Assembly: GCA_913049565.1 (NCBI GenBank)
Contig: CAJWZG010000018.1
Location: forward strand, 1-20,583
Length of the DNA: 20,583 nt
From: an uncultured Gammaproteobacteria bacterium
Lineage (GTDB): Bacteria > Pseudomonadota > Gammaproteobacteria > Pseudomonadales > Azotimanducaceae_A
Direction of reading: 5' to 3'
In this document: one piece after another, positions 1 through 7,981 of the stretch
Layout of the letters: each line of letters starts with the position of its first letter
Position numbering within the stretch: the stretch's first letter is position 1
Translations under genes and position numbers: made by a program
The notes under the pieces: generated by a model
What the model was told of the DNA's origin: nothing
Databases searched by the model: none
What the model saw: the letters and a program-made list of their open reading frames with translations, nothing else

Positions 1-961
1 TAGAGGCGGTTAGGTTGCCGGTATCTGCCTGAAGGATCAGGGCGAGCCGTAGCGTGTCGCCGCCCAACTGCGGATCCAGCGTGCCAAAGCGTGATAGTTG
101 GCTATCTTCGATTGAACGCCGGGGAACCTGATCAGTGGCAGACCATTCGTTATCGTAGGCGAGCAGTGTTACCTCGATATCGGTATCGCGCAGACGCTTA
201 GACCACTGGCTCATCAGGTTGATTTTCTCTGTTTCGTTCGGGCGCTGCCATGGGCCGTCGTCGGCGGTCAGTTCAATAGCGGTTAGCAAATTGCCGTCGT
301 CTATGGTTCGACTGACGACACCGGTCAATCGCAGGTAGGCGTCCTCGCCGACAGTAATTTTTACGAACGGGTCATCGGGTTGATTGTCGAGTTCTACCGC
401 CATGGTGCCAGCACTGGAAAAATCGCCTCTGTTAGCGCGATAGGGTCCTTTGGCGTAAGCCACCGATGCAATGGTTTCGGGAATCAAAAAATTCAAATCC
501 AGATAGCCTTGGCCGTGGGCGTGAGCTCGTAGGTTGAGCGGCATCCCCTCAAAGTAAACCGAGAAATCGGTGCCGTGATCGAGGTTCATGCCCCTTAAGT
601 AATACTGGTTCGCCTTACCCTCGCCGCTGTGTTGGGTCGCCACCATTCCCGGGATAACCTCCGTCAGTTCGCCGATCCGCTGAATCGGCCGAACCTCGAA
701 GTCAGCATAGCCCACCAAGCCTTCAGAGGCGGAAAACGCCGTGCCAAGCTGTTGTTGCTTGCGGCCCCAAACGACAATCTCCTGCATTGATGGTGCGGTT
801 TCGGTTTGCGCTGTTTTTCCTCTTCGGTCAGATTCTGCGGCCTTCAGCAGAGCGATCGGCGAAACAGTGAGCGAGATAAAGGCAATAAGGAATCCAACTC
901 GGGCGAAGCGATTGAGTGTTGAAGCAGGTGCTGCCGCCGAGCGCCTCTTGACGTACTGCAT
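1..961 (-). CDS. TonB-dependent outer-membrane receptor, N-terminal part (cut by window edge)
   Basis: The minus strand reads open from an ATG at 961 to the window edge, giving about 320 residues. I translated it by hand. A basic N-terminus and a hydrophobic stretch (residues ~20-42, ending ALLKAAES) look like a signal peptide. A TonB-box-like QEIVVWGR follows (~60-67). The plug domain (~75-190) carries typical patterns: VIPGMVATQHSGEG, YYLRGMNLDHGTDFSVYFEG, and AKGPYRANRGDFSSAGT. The start of the barrel follows, and the rest of the barrel lies outside the window. Such receptors use TonB/ExbBD energy to import scarce or bulky ligands across the outer membrane. It diverges from the nitrile hydratase genes, so it may import the substrate of this cluster; that is inference. 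The ATG lacks an obvious Shine-Dalgarno, so the start is less certain than the family. Confidence 0.9.
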   Translation of the reverse strand, partial: MQYVKRRSAAAPASTLNRFARVGFLIAFISLTVSPIALLKAAESDRRGKTAQTETAPSMQEIVVWGRKQQQLGTAFSASEGLVGYADFEVRPIQRIGELTEVIPGMVATQHSGEGKANQYYLRGMNLDHGTDFSVYFEGMPLNLRAHAHGQGYLDLNFLIPETIASVAYAKGPYRANRGDFSSAGTMAVELDNQPDDPFVKITVGEDAYLRLTGVVSRTIDDGNLLTAIELTADDGPWQRPNETEKINLMSQWSKRLRDTDIEVTLLAYDNEWSATDQVPRRSIEDSQLSRFGTLDPQLGGDTLRLALILQADTGNLTAS

Positions 962-1152
962 GATTGAAGAAGTCGCGTTTAGCCTGTCGGGGGTAAGGCT
1001 ACTGTAAATGCGGCCTGAGAACCAAGCTCTAACCCTGTTCCGACCTGATCCGCATCCAAGTCAGACAAAGAGCAAACCCACTGCACTACAGACGTTTACT
1101 TTCTTTCGGCGGATCTTGATGATGGTTGAAGGGAAGTGTAACGGAGGAGAGT
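962..1152. promoter_or_regulatory. Divergent intergenic region between TonB receptor and nitrile hydratase
   Basis: This 191-base gap separates two divergently read units, so promoters for both should lie here. I could not pick out convincing -35/-10 boxes. A widely spaced inverted pair GATCCGC (1047-1053) and GCGGATC (1109-1115) is visible but may be chance. A clear Shine-Dalgarno, GGAGGAG (1143-1149), lies just before the ATG at 1153 and decides that start over the in-frame TTG at 1126. Confidence 0.4.
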
Positions 1153-1788
1153 ATGGACGGTGTCCATGATCTAGGGGGTACTCAGGGGTTTGGCCCCGTC
1201 AGTGTCGAAACGGATGAGCCGACATTTCATGAGCCTTGGCAGGCAACGGCTTTCGCGTTAATGGTTGCAACACAGGCGGTAATGCGCAGCCACAATACCG
1301 ATGAGTATCGACACTCGGTTGAGCGAATGAACCCTGCTCAGTATTTACAGGCAGACTATTACGAGCGCGTGCTCACAGGTACCGTGTCGCTGCTTGTTGA
1401 GAAAGGCTACCTCACCGCTGCTGAGCTAGAGCGACGCGCAGGCGGCGACTTCCCGTTGGCCGGCCCGGTCGCAGACGAACCCATGGCAGCTTTTGCGCCC
1501 CAAGAGGAGCCGCGTTTTCGCATTGGCGATCGGGTTCGCGTTTTGCGCTTAAACCCTGCAGGCCACGTCCGAGCACCAAAATTTTGCCGGGGCCACCAAG
1601 GCACGGTAATTCATAGGGCGCCAAAGTTTCGCTTCCCTGATACCGCTGCCCACGGCGGAGAATTTCGAAAAGAGCATACGTACCATGTGGAATTTGCATC
1701 GCAGGATCTGTGGTCAGGTGAGGGTGCAGACAATGAGTCGGTCATAGTGGATTTATGGGACAGCTACCTGGAGCCAGTGACAGCATGA
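1153..1788 (+). CDS. nthB: Nitrile hydratase beta subunit
   Basis: The 211-residue protein opens with MDGVHDLGGTQGFGPV, the hallmark N-terminus of nitrile hydratase beta subunits. It ends in the SH3-like barrel domain (roughly 115-211: FRIGDRVRVLR, HVRAPKFCRGHQGTVIHR, TYHVEFASQDLW). With alpha it forms the enzyme that hydrates nitriles to amides in the cytoplasm; the beta subunit supplies arginines that contact the oxidised cysteine cluster. R53 (EYRHSVERM) and the arginine in KFCRGHQG are plausible candidates. The ATG at 1153 has GGAGGAG three bases upstream. The gene overlaps alpha by four bases (ATGA, 1785-1788), so the two are translationally coupled. Beta-before-alpha order is common in cobalt-type enzymes. 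The length is normal for the family. Confidence 0.93.
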   Translation: MDGVHDLGGTQGFGPVSVETDEPTFHEPWQATAFALMVATQAVMRSHNTDEYRHSVERMNPAQYLQADYYERVLTGTVSLLVEKGYLTAAELERRAGGDFPLAGPVADEPMAAFAPQEEPRFRIGDRVRVLRLNPAGHVRAPKFCRGHQGTVIHRAPKFRFPDTAAHGGEFRKEHTYHVEFASQDLWSGEGADNESVIVDLWDSYLEPVTA

Positions 1789-2375
1789 ATGAAAAAAGCA
1801 TCGCGCTGATTGAAAAGCGCACACAAGCCGCCAAGCAAGCCTTGGTGGAGGCGGGTTATCTGACCGACGCCGATATCGACAATTTTGCTCACCTGCCTGA
1901 CGATTGGAAGCCCGAGAATGGGGCTAAAGTAGTCGCACGGGCATGGTGCGATGCAGACTTTCGAACGCGTTTGCTGGAAGACGCTACCGCAGCTTGCGCC
2001 GAGATGGGATATGCCGGACCTCAGGGCGAATACGTCGTCGCGTTAGAAGATACGCCTGAATGTCATAACGTCATTGTCTGCACCCAATGCTCCTGCACCG
2101 CTTGGCCGGTTTTGGGTCTGCCACCCGATTGGTACAAGAGCCCTGCCTATCGAGCGCGGGTCGTTCGGCAGCCGCGAAAAGTGCTCAGCGAAATGGGTTT
2201 GGAGCTCAGCCCGAAGGTCGCCGTGAGGGTATGGGAAACCAGTGCCGAAACACGTTTTATGGTGATACCCATGAGACCTGCAGGCACAGAGGCTTTTTCT
2301 TTAGAGGATTTAGCTGGCTTAGTTACCCGAGAAGCGCTGATCGGGGTGGCATTAGCGAGCCAACCAAACACCTGA
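1785..2375 (+). CDS. nthA: Nitrile hydratase alpha subunit, cobalt-type-like, with CTQCSC metal motif
   Basis: This 196-residue subunit carries the catalytic metal. The metal-binding loop reads V-C99-T-Q-C102-S-C104, followed by WPVLGLPPDWYKSPAY. The family pattern is V-C-(T/S)-L-C-S-C, where the last two cysteines become sulfinic and sulfenic acids. Thr after the first Cys is usual for cobalt enzymes and Ser for iron enzymes, so cobalt is the better guess. Gln replaces the usual Leu, and Thr-Ala follows the last Cys where Tyr-Pro is common. The rest is colinear with the family (GAKVVARAWCDADFR; VRVWETSAETRFMVIPMRPAGTE). It starts inside the stop of beta. Related thiocyanate hydrolase gamma subunits share this fold, but the full-length two-subunit arrangement fits nitrile hydratase. 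No activator/cobalt-chaperone gene follows, which is unusual. Confidence 0.92.
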   Translation: MNEKSIALIEKRTQAAKQALVEAGYLTDADIDNFAHLPDDWKPENGAKVVARAWCDADFRTRLLEDATAACAEMGYAGPQGEYVVALEDTPECHNVIVCTQCSCTAWPVLGLPPDWYKSPAYRARVVRQPRKVLSEMGLELSPKVAVRVWETSAETRFMVIPMRPAGTEAFSLEDLAGLVTREALIGVALASQPNT

Positions 2376-2451
2376 TGGTTATCGTTGGTACCTACGCAGA
2401 CTCCATTATGGGCGCGCTGTGAAATTTATCGTTTTGAAATGAGTAGTGAAA

Positions 2452-4170
2452 ATGAGCATCCATGATTCTTTCCAAGCCGGCACCACGGCCACCGGACCGC
2501 AAGGCCAGCTAGCCCATCCGCAGACTATCGAGCACAGCGATCGCCTGGTGGAAAAACTCTATCGCGTTGGCGACAAAGCGTGGTCTTTGGTCGGCAACGG
2601 CCTATCGAATCAGTCCTTTATTGAGGGTCCCGAGGGTCTTATTGTGATCGATACTGGGGAATGTAATGAGGAGATGACCGCAGCCTTGGCTGCCGTGCGT
2701 AAAGAAACGTCCGCCCCCATCGCGGCCTGCATCTATACCCACTTTCACTATGTTGGCGGTACTCAGGCGTTGCTTGCCCACAACAGCGATCTGCCCATTT
2801 GGGGCCATGCGGGTATTGCCGCTAACCTTGAACGTTTTGGTGGCGAGATTGCGCCGCGTGTCACCCGCGGGCTGGTTCATCAGTTTGCAATCACCATGCC
2901 GGAAGAGGGTCCAGACGGAGTGGTCAATGTCGGCTTGGGCAATTTTTTTCGCAATCCCAGTCATGCTCCGTTTACTAACGGTTACATTCCCGCTCAATAC
3001 ACTTTCGATACCCCAGCAAAGGCAACCATTGCAGGGTTGGCGGTGGAGTTCTATCCGGCGCCCTCCGATGCCAGCGACAGCGTGACCATTTGGTTCCCCG
3101 AGCTCAGGTTGGCGGTAAACAACCTGCTTTGGCCGGCGCTTTTCAACGTGTTTGCAATTCGAGGCGAAGAATATCGTGATCCAAGAATCTTGCTACGAGG
3201 ACTAGATCAACTGAACGGGCTCGGCGCCGATCACCTCATTGGTGCTCATGGGCCGCCGATGTCTGGTGCCGCCGAGATCGCTCAATGTTCCATTGACTAT
3301 CGCGACTCCATTCAATTCATGTGGGATCAAACCGTGCGCTGCGCTAATCGCGGCTTGACGTTGAACGAGACCATCGCGGCGATCGAGCTGCCTACGTATT
3401 TCAAAGCCCATTACACAACCAAACAGCTTTACGGTGTGGTAGAACATCATGTGCGGCAGATTTACACGGGGCTGTTCGGCTGGTTTGACGAGGATGAGGC
3501 GAATCTGTTTCCCGTGCCGGGTCCGGCGCGTATGCTCAAGCTTATAGAAGGATTTGGTGGGATCGACGTAGTGCGTCAGGCAGTGGATCAGGCGCTGGCG
3601 GAAGAAGACTATCGTTGGGCCATTGAGCTGGCGTCTTGGTTGGTGCGTTCGCAGCTAAACGAACACGGTAGGGCGGATGCGGGCGAAGCTGAAGATCGAC
3701 ACAGGCTCGCTCAAGGATTGCGTGGAGTGGCATATAGCACCACATCGGCCAATGTGCGCAACTGGTGTATTACACGAGCGTTGGAACTTGACGGTTCCTC
3801 GAACCTGCAGCGATTTCGCACCCACCGCTTTCAGAAACGCGAGCTGGCAAGACGCCCGGCTAGAGAGTCACTGGGCCTGTTGAAGGTGCTGTTGATTCCA
3901 GAGCGTGCTGGTGAACTTGAACAGACGTTGAAGATGACTTTTGCTGAAGACGATGCGGCGGGGTTAAGTATACGCCACAGCGTAGCGGTGCCAGGTGATG
4001 GAAACCAAGCGACGCTAACTGCCTCGATTAGCGCTGATCGGTGGTTTGACATCATGGCGGGTAAGCTGGCTCTGAGTCAGGCTTTGGGAGACGGCACTTT
4101 GACGACTTCTGATGCCGAGGGGCTGAAAGCATTTTTTGCCTGTTTTGATCTCGAAACGCTAACCAGTTGA
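2452..4170 (+). CDS. Alkylsulfatase-family (SdsA1/BDS1-like) MBL-fold protein with altered metal site
   Basis: The 572-residue protein has the three-domain layout of class III alkylsulfatases: an MBL-fold domain (~40-290), an all-alpha dimerisation domain (~300-460) and an SCP2-like C-terminal domain (~465-572). Recognisable segments are GLIVIDTGECNEEM, GLGNFFRNPSHAP, FAIRGEEYRDP and LIGAHGPPMSG. Characterised members hydrolyse alkyl sulfate esters with two zinc ions. Here the first metal motif is T-H97-F-H99-Y-V-G-G rather than HxHxDH, and the family's AEN..H segment reads VNN..W. Several canonical ligands therefore seem missing. There is no signal peptide, unlike SdsA1. I chose ATG 2452 over GTG 2446; neither has a strong ribosome site. 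It lies 76 bases after nitrile hydratase alpha and 7 before the sulfatase, so it is probably co-transcribed. Family is sure; sulfatase activity is not. Confidence 0.82.
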   Translation: MSIHDSFQAGTTATGPQGQLAHPQTIEHSDRLVEKLYRVGDKAWSLVGNGLSNQSFIEGPEGLIVIDTGECNEEMTAALAAVRKETSAPIAACIYTHFHYVGGTQALLAHNSDLPIWGHAGIAANLERFGGEIAPRVTRGLVHQFAITMPEEGPDGVVNVGLGNFFRNPSHAPFTNGYIPAQYTFDTPAKATIAGLAVEFYPAPSDASDSVTIWFPELRLAVNNLLWPALFNVFAIRGEEYRDPRILLRGLDQLNGLGADHLIGAHGPPMSGAAEIAQCSIDYRDSIQFMWDQTVRCANRGLTLNETIAAIELPTYFKAHYTTKQLYGVVEHHVRQIYTGLFGWFDEDEANLFPVPGPARMLKLIEGFGGIDVVRQAVDQALAEEDYRWAIELASWLVRSQLNEHGRADAGEAEDRHRLAQGLRGVAYSTTSANVRNWCITRALELDGSSNLQRFRTHRFQKRELARRPARESLGLLKVLLIPERAGELEQTLKMTFAEDDAAGLSIRHSVAVPGDGNQATLTASISADRWFDIMAGKLALSQALGDGTLTTSDAEGLKAFFACFDLETLTS

Positions 4171-4177
4171 GTACCGT

Positions 4178-6505
4178 ATGACCCACAGCATACCCAAGCC
4201 TAGCAAGCCCTTCGGAGGGCAGATTGAACGGTTATTCGCCGATGCGACGCCGAGCCCAATGGGTTTGAACAAACAAGCGTCGGGGTCGCCCAATGTGTTG
4301 CTGGTCATGTTGGACGACGTGGGGTTTGGTACCTGCAGTACTTTTGGCGGCCCGATACCCACGCCGGGGGTGGACAAGGTCGCGGCAGCGGGATTGAAAT
4401 ACAATCAATTCCATACCACGGCATTGTGCTCACCCACACGCGCCTCCTTACTGACCGGCCGCAATCATCACAGTGTTCATATGGGTGGTATTACCGAAAT
4501 TGCCAACAGCTTTCCGTCCTATGACAGCGCGATACCGCCGGAGACCGTCACCATTGCGGAAATTCTGAAGCAAAACGGCTATTCCACCGGGTGTTTTGGA
4601 AAATGGCATCTAACACCGGCGTGGGAGCAGAATCCCGCCGGGCCGTTTGACCGGTGGCCAACTGGCATGGGCTTCGAACGTTTCTACGGCATCATCGGGG
4701 CCGAGGCGTCACATTGGGAGCCTGCGGTTTATGATGAAACCACACCTGTTGAACCCCATCTCGGGCGTAGTGATTACCACCTCACAGAGGATCTAGCCGA
4801 AAAAGCCGTAGAGTGGATTGCCAAGCAGCAGGTCTCAGCGCCAGATAAGCCCTTTTTTTGCTACTTCGCTCCTGCTGCCGTGCACGCCCCGCACCATGTG
4901 GCCCCGGAGTGGATCGATAAGTTCGCCGGGCAGTTTGACCAAGGTTGGGATGCACTGCGCGCAGATATCTATCAGCGGCAGCTGGCCATGGGCGTGATTC
5001 CAGAGAACACGGCTCTGCCCGCCCGCCCAGAGCAGGTGCCTGCGTGGGAAGATTACCCAGACCGATTCAAGCCTGTGGCTTCGAGGCTAATGGAAGTCTT
5101 TGCAGGTTTCATGGCGCATACGGATGCTCAGGTTGAAAAAGTGATCGACTATCTGGTCGAGCAGGGCATTTTCGATAACACCTTGGTGATCTATCTCACC
5201 GGCGACAACGGCGCATCAGCAGAAGGCACTGTGCATGGTGCGTGGAGTGCGCCGTCTTTCCAGAACGGTGTACACGAAGATCCCGAATGGCTGCTGGAAC
5301 ATATCGATGACTTTGGTACCCAGCGATGTGAAAACCATTTCAACGTAGGGTGGGCTTGGGCCTTGGACTCGCCCTTTCAATGGATGAAGCAGGTGGCATC
5401 TCACTTTGGCGGTACCCGTAACGCGTTAGCTGTCTCCTGGCCTCAAGGCATTGCGGCTAAAGGAGAGTTCCGACATCAATTTCATCATGTGATCGATGTG
5501 TTTCCAACGCTACTCGAAGTCACAGGTATCGCGATGCCAGAGCGGGTTAACGGTATCAAACAAGACCAAGTGCATGGTTGCAGTATGGTATCGACCTTCA
5601 GCGATCCATCAATGCCGAGTGCTCACACCACACAATACTTTGAAATTTTGGGTAACCGTGCCGTCTACCATGACGGCTGGATGGCATCGTGTTTCCACGG
5701 AAGGCTGCCTTGGATTCGCTTTGCTGGATTTGATTTTGACGGTGAGCAAGAAGCCTGGGAGCTGTACAACGTAGCCGAAGACTTTTCTCAAAGCGTCGAT
5801 CTTGCCGCATCGCATCCTGAGAAGCTGGCACAGCTACAGGCGCTGTTTGAGTACGAAGCTGAACGATACGGTGTGTATCCGCTACGCGACGCGTCTGCCA
5901 GACGCGGCGGCGATTATGCGCCTCCCCATAGCATGGAGGGTCACATAAAAATGACCTACGGTCCCATGCATATTCGTATGCCAGAGCATGGCGTTATTAA
6001 CCTCAAGAATACGTCTCATCGTATTACTGCAAAATTGTTGGTGGGCGACAGTGACAGCGGTGTGATCGCTTGTCAGGGCGGCAACATGGCCGGTTGGAGT
6101 TTATATCTTGATAGCGATTCTCGACCAACCTATGTCTACAACTGGTTTGGTCATGAATTCACGACTTTAGCGGGAGAGCCGCTGTGCTCTGGCGAACAGC
6201 AGATTTGTGTCGAGTATGCTCATGATGGCGGCTTTGCGGCAGGCGGCGAACTGACGCTTTCAGTTAACGGCAGCTGCCTCGCGCGCGACCGCTTAGAGCG
6301 CACGGTGCCCGTAATTTTCTCCATGAGCGGTGAAACATTCGATGTGGGTCGAGACACGGGTTCGCCAGTGGGTAAGTATCCCCATGACTTTGCCTTTAGC
6401 GGCACTATCCATGGAGTCACATTGGAGCGGCTAACCGAGCCGTCTCAGGCGGTCAAAGAACAAGAGCGCAAAGGCGCATTCAAAGCGGGCCTTAGCGCGC
6501 AGTAG
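4178..6505 (+). CDS. Type I sulfatase (arylsulfatase), large AtsD-like form, cytoplasmic
   Basis: The 775-residue protein belongs to the formylglycine-dependent sulfatases, which hydrolyse sulfate esters. Visible active-site elements are metal-binding D46-D47 (MLDDVG), the signature C84-S-P-T-R88 whose Cys is converted to formylglycine, K142-W-H144, H236 (AAVHAPHH) and D343-N344 (LTGDNGAS). The catalytic domain runs to about residue 560. The last ~170 residues form a beta-rich extension (from about MTYGPMHIRMPEHG), as in large mycobacterial AtsD-like and other bacterial arylsulfatases. There is no signal peptide, so it should act in the cytoplasm on imported substrate. It starts 7 bases after the MBL-fold gene, implying one operon. 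No formylglycine-generating enzyme is present in the window. The specific ester cannot be predicted. Confidence 0.93.
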   Translation: MTHSIPKPSKPFGGQIERLFADATPSPMGLNKQASGSPNVLLVMLDDVGFGTCSTFGGPIPTPGVDKVAAAGLKYNQFHTTALCSPTRASLLTGRNHHSVHMGGITEIANSFPSYDSAIPPETVTIAEILKQNGYSTGCFGKWHLTPAWEQNPAGPFDRWPTGMGFERFYGIIGAEASHWEPAVYDETTPVEPHLGRSDYHLTEDLAEKAVEWIAKQQVSAPDKPFFCYFAPAAVHAPHHVAPEWIDKFAGQFDQGWDALRADIYQRQLAMGVIPENTALPARPEQVPAWEDYPDRFKPVASRLMEVFAGFMAHTDAQVEKVIDYLVEQGIFDNTLVIYLTGDNGASAEGTVHGAWSAPSFQNGVHEDPEWLLEHIDDFGTQRCENHFNVGWAWALDSPFQWMKQVASHFGGTRNALAVSWPQGIAAKGEFRHQFHHVIDVFPTLLEVTGIAMPERVNGIKQDQVHGCSMVSTFSDPSMPSAHTTQYFEILGNRAVYHDGWMASCFHGRLPWIRFAGFDFDGEQEAWELYNVAEDFSQSVDLAASHPEKLAQLQALFEYEAERYGVYPLRDASARRGGDYAPPHSMEGHIKMTYGPMHIRMPEHGVINLKNTSHRITAKLLVGDSDSGVIACQGGNMAGWSLYLDSDSRPTYVYNWFGHEFTTLAGEPLCSGEQQICVEYAHDGGFAAGGELTLSVNGSCLARDRLERTVPVIFSMSGETFDVGRDTGSPVGKYPHDFAFSGTIHGVTLERLTEPSQAVKEQERKGAFKAGLSAQ

Positions 6506-6742
6506 GTTAGCTACACGTTACTGATCAAATAATAGGCGGTAAACACGAAAACGTAGGCGACTGCGTAATAGTAGATCAGTGCTTTAGGTGGCATGCGGCA
6601 TTCCCGGAATGTTGAAGACGAATTGATGTGTTGGTAAAGGTAACACCAGTTACTGACAACGAACACCAAATGAAGCACGGTATTACAAAGGCAGTGTTTT
6701 AATGTATTGCATTGTCTCATCCCTAGCCTAGGACTGAATTGA
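6506..6742. other. Intergenic region with short inverted repeats, upstream of the VOC-GST-CoA-transferase unit
   Basis: This 237-base gap holds no clear gene on the plus strand. It contains GTAAC-acca-GTTAC (6640-6653), overlapping the looser pair GTGTT (6628-6632) and AACAC (6642-6646), and the near-palindrome CCTAGCCTAGG just before the next start. These could be operator sites for the downstream unit, but no known regulator motif is recognisable. No rho-independent terminator with a T-run follows the sulfatase stop. The minus strand encodes a possible tiny membrane peptide, listed separately. Confidence 0.35.
6511..6594 (-). CDS. Possible 27-residue single-span membrane peptide (uncertain)
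   Basis: On the minus strand an ATG at 6594 opens a 27-codon frame that ends at a TAG at 6511-6513. The peptide starts MPPKALIYYY and is almost entirely hydrophobic and aromatic afterwards (AVAYVFVFTAYYLISNV), resembling one transmembrane helix. It is convergent with the sulfatase gene and sits in an otherwise empty gap. No good Shine-Dalgarno precedes it; GGGA lies about 9 bases upstream. Short hydrophobic frames arise easily by chance, so this is only a candidate. Confidence 0.15.
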   Translation of the reverse strand: MPPKALIYYYAVAYVFVFTAYYLISNV

Positions 6743-7228
6743 ATGATCGAAATCAACGGCATGGCTCACGTCATTCTGACGGTGAGTCAGTATGAAAAAG
6801 CGCATCAGTTTTACAGCGGTCTATTGCCACAGTTCGGGATGACAAAGGTTAATGATGGTCCAGACTTTCTGTATCACGTAGGTGCCCGCACAGCCATTGG
6901 CGTACGCCGCTGCGACCCAAAGTTCGAAGGCGAGCGATTTGCCCAGTATAGAGTGGGCCTGCACCATATTTGTTTGCGCGCAAAAAGTCGTGAAGCAGTC
7001 GATCAAACAGCTGAGCTTGTAGCCTCCTTGGGTGCGAACATCGTGCGCGGTCCGCAGGAGAGGGATTGGGCGCCCGGTTATTACTTTGTGCTGTTTGAAG
7101 ATCCGGACGGTATTCGTCTGGAGGTGAATCATGTGCCCGGCACTGGGCTACTTGGCTCGGGTGCCAGCTTTGGTTCCGCCGACGACTATTTGCGGCGTGA
7201 CGGTGAGGATGTTGTAGACAACGGATAG
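6743..7228 (+). CDS. VOC-superfamily (glyoxalase/dioxygenase-fold) protein
   Basis: The 161-residue protein is a single VOC module of two beta-alpha-beta-beta-beta units. Likely metal ligands are H9 (MAHVILTV), H74 or H75 (VGLHHICL) and E127 (FEDPDGIRLEVNHVP), the usual His/His/Glu pattern. VOC proteins include glyoxalase I, fosfomycin-resistance enzymes, epimerases and extradiol dioxygenases. At this length it is not a two-domain extradiol dioxygenase, so an isomerase, lyase or glutathione-linked role is more likely. Its position 61 bases before a glutathione S-transferase gene supports a thiol-linked conversion or detoxification step, by inference only. The C-terminal ~25 residues after the last ligand are glycine/aspartate-rich and of no clear function. 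Confidence 0.88.
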   Translation: MIEINGMAHVILTVSQYEKAHQFYSGLLPQFGMTKVNDGPDFLYHVGARTAIGVRRCDPKFEGERFAQYRVGLHHICLRAKSREAVDQTAELVASLGANIVRGPQERDWAPGYYFVLFEDPDGIRLEVNHVPGTGLLGSGASFGSADDYLRRDGEDVVDNG

Positions 7229-7289
7229 CAGTCCGCCACATTTATGAGCAGACGACGTTGCTTAGTGGATTCAGACGAGAGGAAAAACG

Positions 7290-7949
7290 ATGCAAGAGCA
7301 GACGAAACTGGAGTTTTGGGGCGCGGGTACCATGCGCACCTTTAGGCCGCTGTGGGTCGCAGAAGAGTTAAACCTCGCCTACACACTGCATCCTATCGGT
7401 CCTCGCACGGGTGAAACTCAGACATCGTCCTATACCCAAATGAACCCGAAACAAAAAGTCCCCTATATGCGCAATGCGCAATTTGGTCTGTCCGAGAGCG
7501 TGGCGATCAGTCGCTATCTGATATGCCGGTATGGCAACCCAGGCACTATGGCGCCACCGGCAGGTCTCGAGCAGCAGGCCAAGGAAGACGAATGGGTGTC
7601 CTATATCTATGGAGAGCTTGATGAAACTTCGCTGTACGTAATGCGTCGGCATGGTGATCTTGCCGCTATCTATGGCGAGGCCCCAGCGGCGTTGTCAGCC
7701 TCTCGCGCCTATGCGGAAAAACAACTAGCGGTGGTGGCTGAACATATAGCGGCTGAACATATGGCGGAAAGACACTTTGTGCTGGCTGATCAATTCAGTC
7801 TCGCGGATGTGATGCTGGTGTCTTGTTTGGACTGGGCCGTACATTACGACTTTGAACTGCCCAGCTCGCTTCTGCGCTACCGCGAGGAGCTTCGCAGCCG
7901 CGAGGCATATCAGCGAGCGTATACCGTGAACTACCCCAAACCGAACTAA
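7290..7949 (+). CDS. Glutathione S-transferase family protein
   Basis: This 219-residue protein has the thioredoxin-like N-terminal domain and helical C-terminal domain of cytosolic GSTs. The N-domain starts LEFWGAGTMRTFRPLWVAEEL, has the cis-proline segment NPKQKVPYM (~51-60) and a glutathione-contacting SES motif (GLSESVAISRYL). The C-domain carries the typical FVLADQFSLADVMLVSCLDW pattern. A Shine-Dalgarno, AGAGG, sits seven bases before ATG. GSTs conjugate glutathione, isomerise or dehalogenate. In catabolic clusters they often act on ring-cleavage or epoxide intermediates, which would fit the oxygenases nearby. The exact GST class and substrate are not determinable from sequence alone. 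Confidence 0.9.
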   Translation: MQEQTKLEFWGAGTMRTFRPLWVAEELNLAYTLHPIGPRTGETQTSSYTQMNPKQKVPYMRNAQFGLSESVAISRYLICRYGNPGTMAPPAGLEQQAKEDEWVSYIYGELDETSLYVMRRHGDLAAIYGEAPAALSASRAYAEKQLAVVAEHIAAEHMAERHFVLADQFSLADVMLVSCLDWAVHYDFELPSSLLRYREELRSREAYQRAYTVNYPKPN

Positions 7950-7981
7950 CGCAACAAATAGAATAACAAGGAGCATAGACG

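Noticed and set aside
741..1007. 88-residue plus-strand frame opposite the TonB receptor
   Set aside because: It lies antisense to the receptor N-terminus, which has clear family motifs; the plus frame has none.
6849..7241. 130-residue minus-strand frame
   Set aside because: It is antisense to the VOC gene, has Arg/His/Pro-rich low-information composition and no family features.
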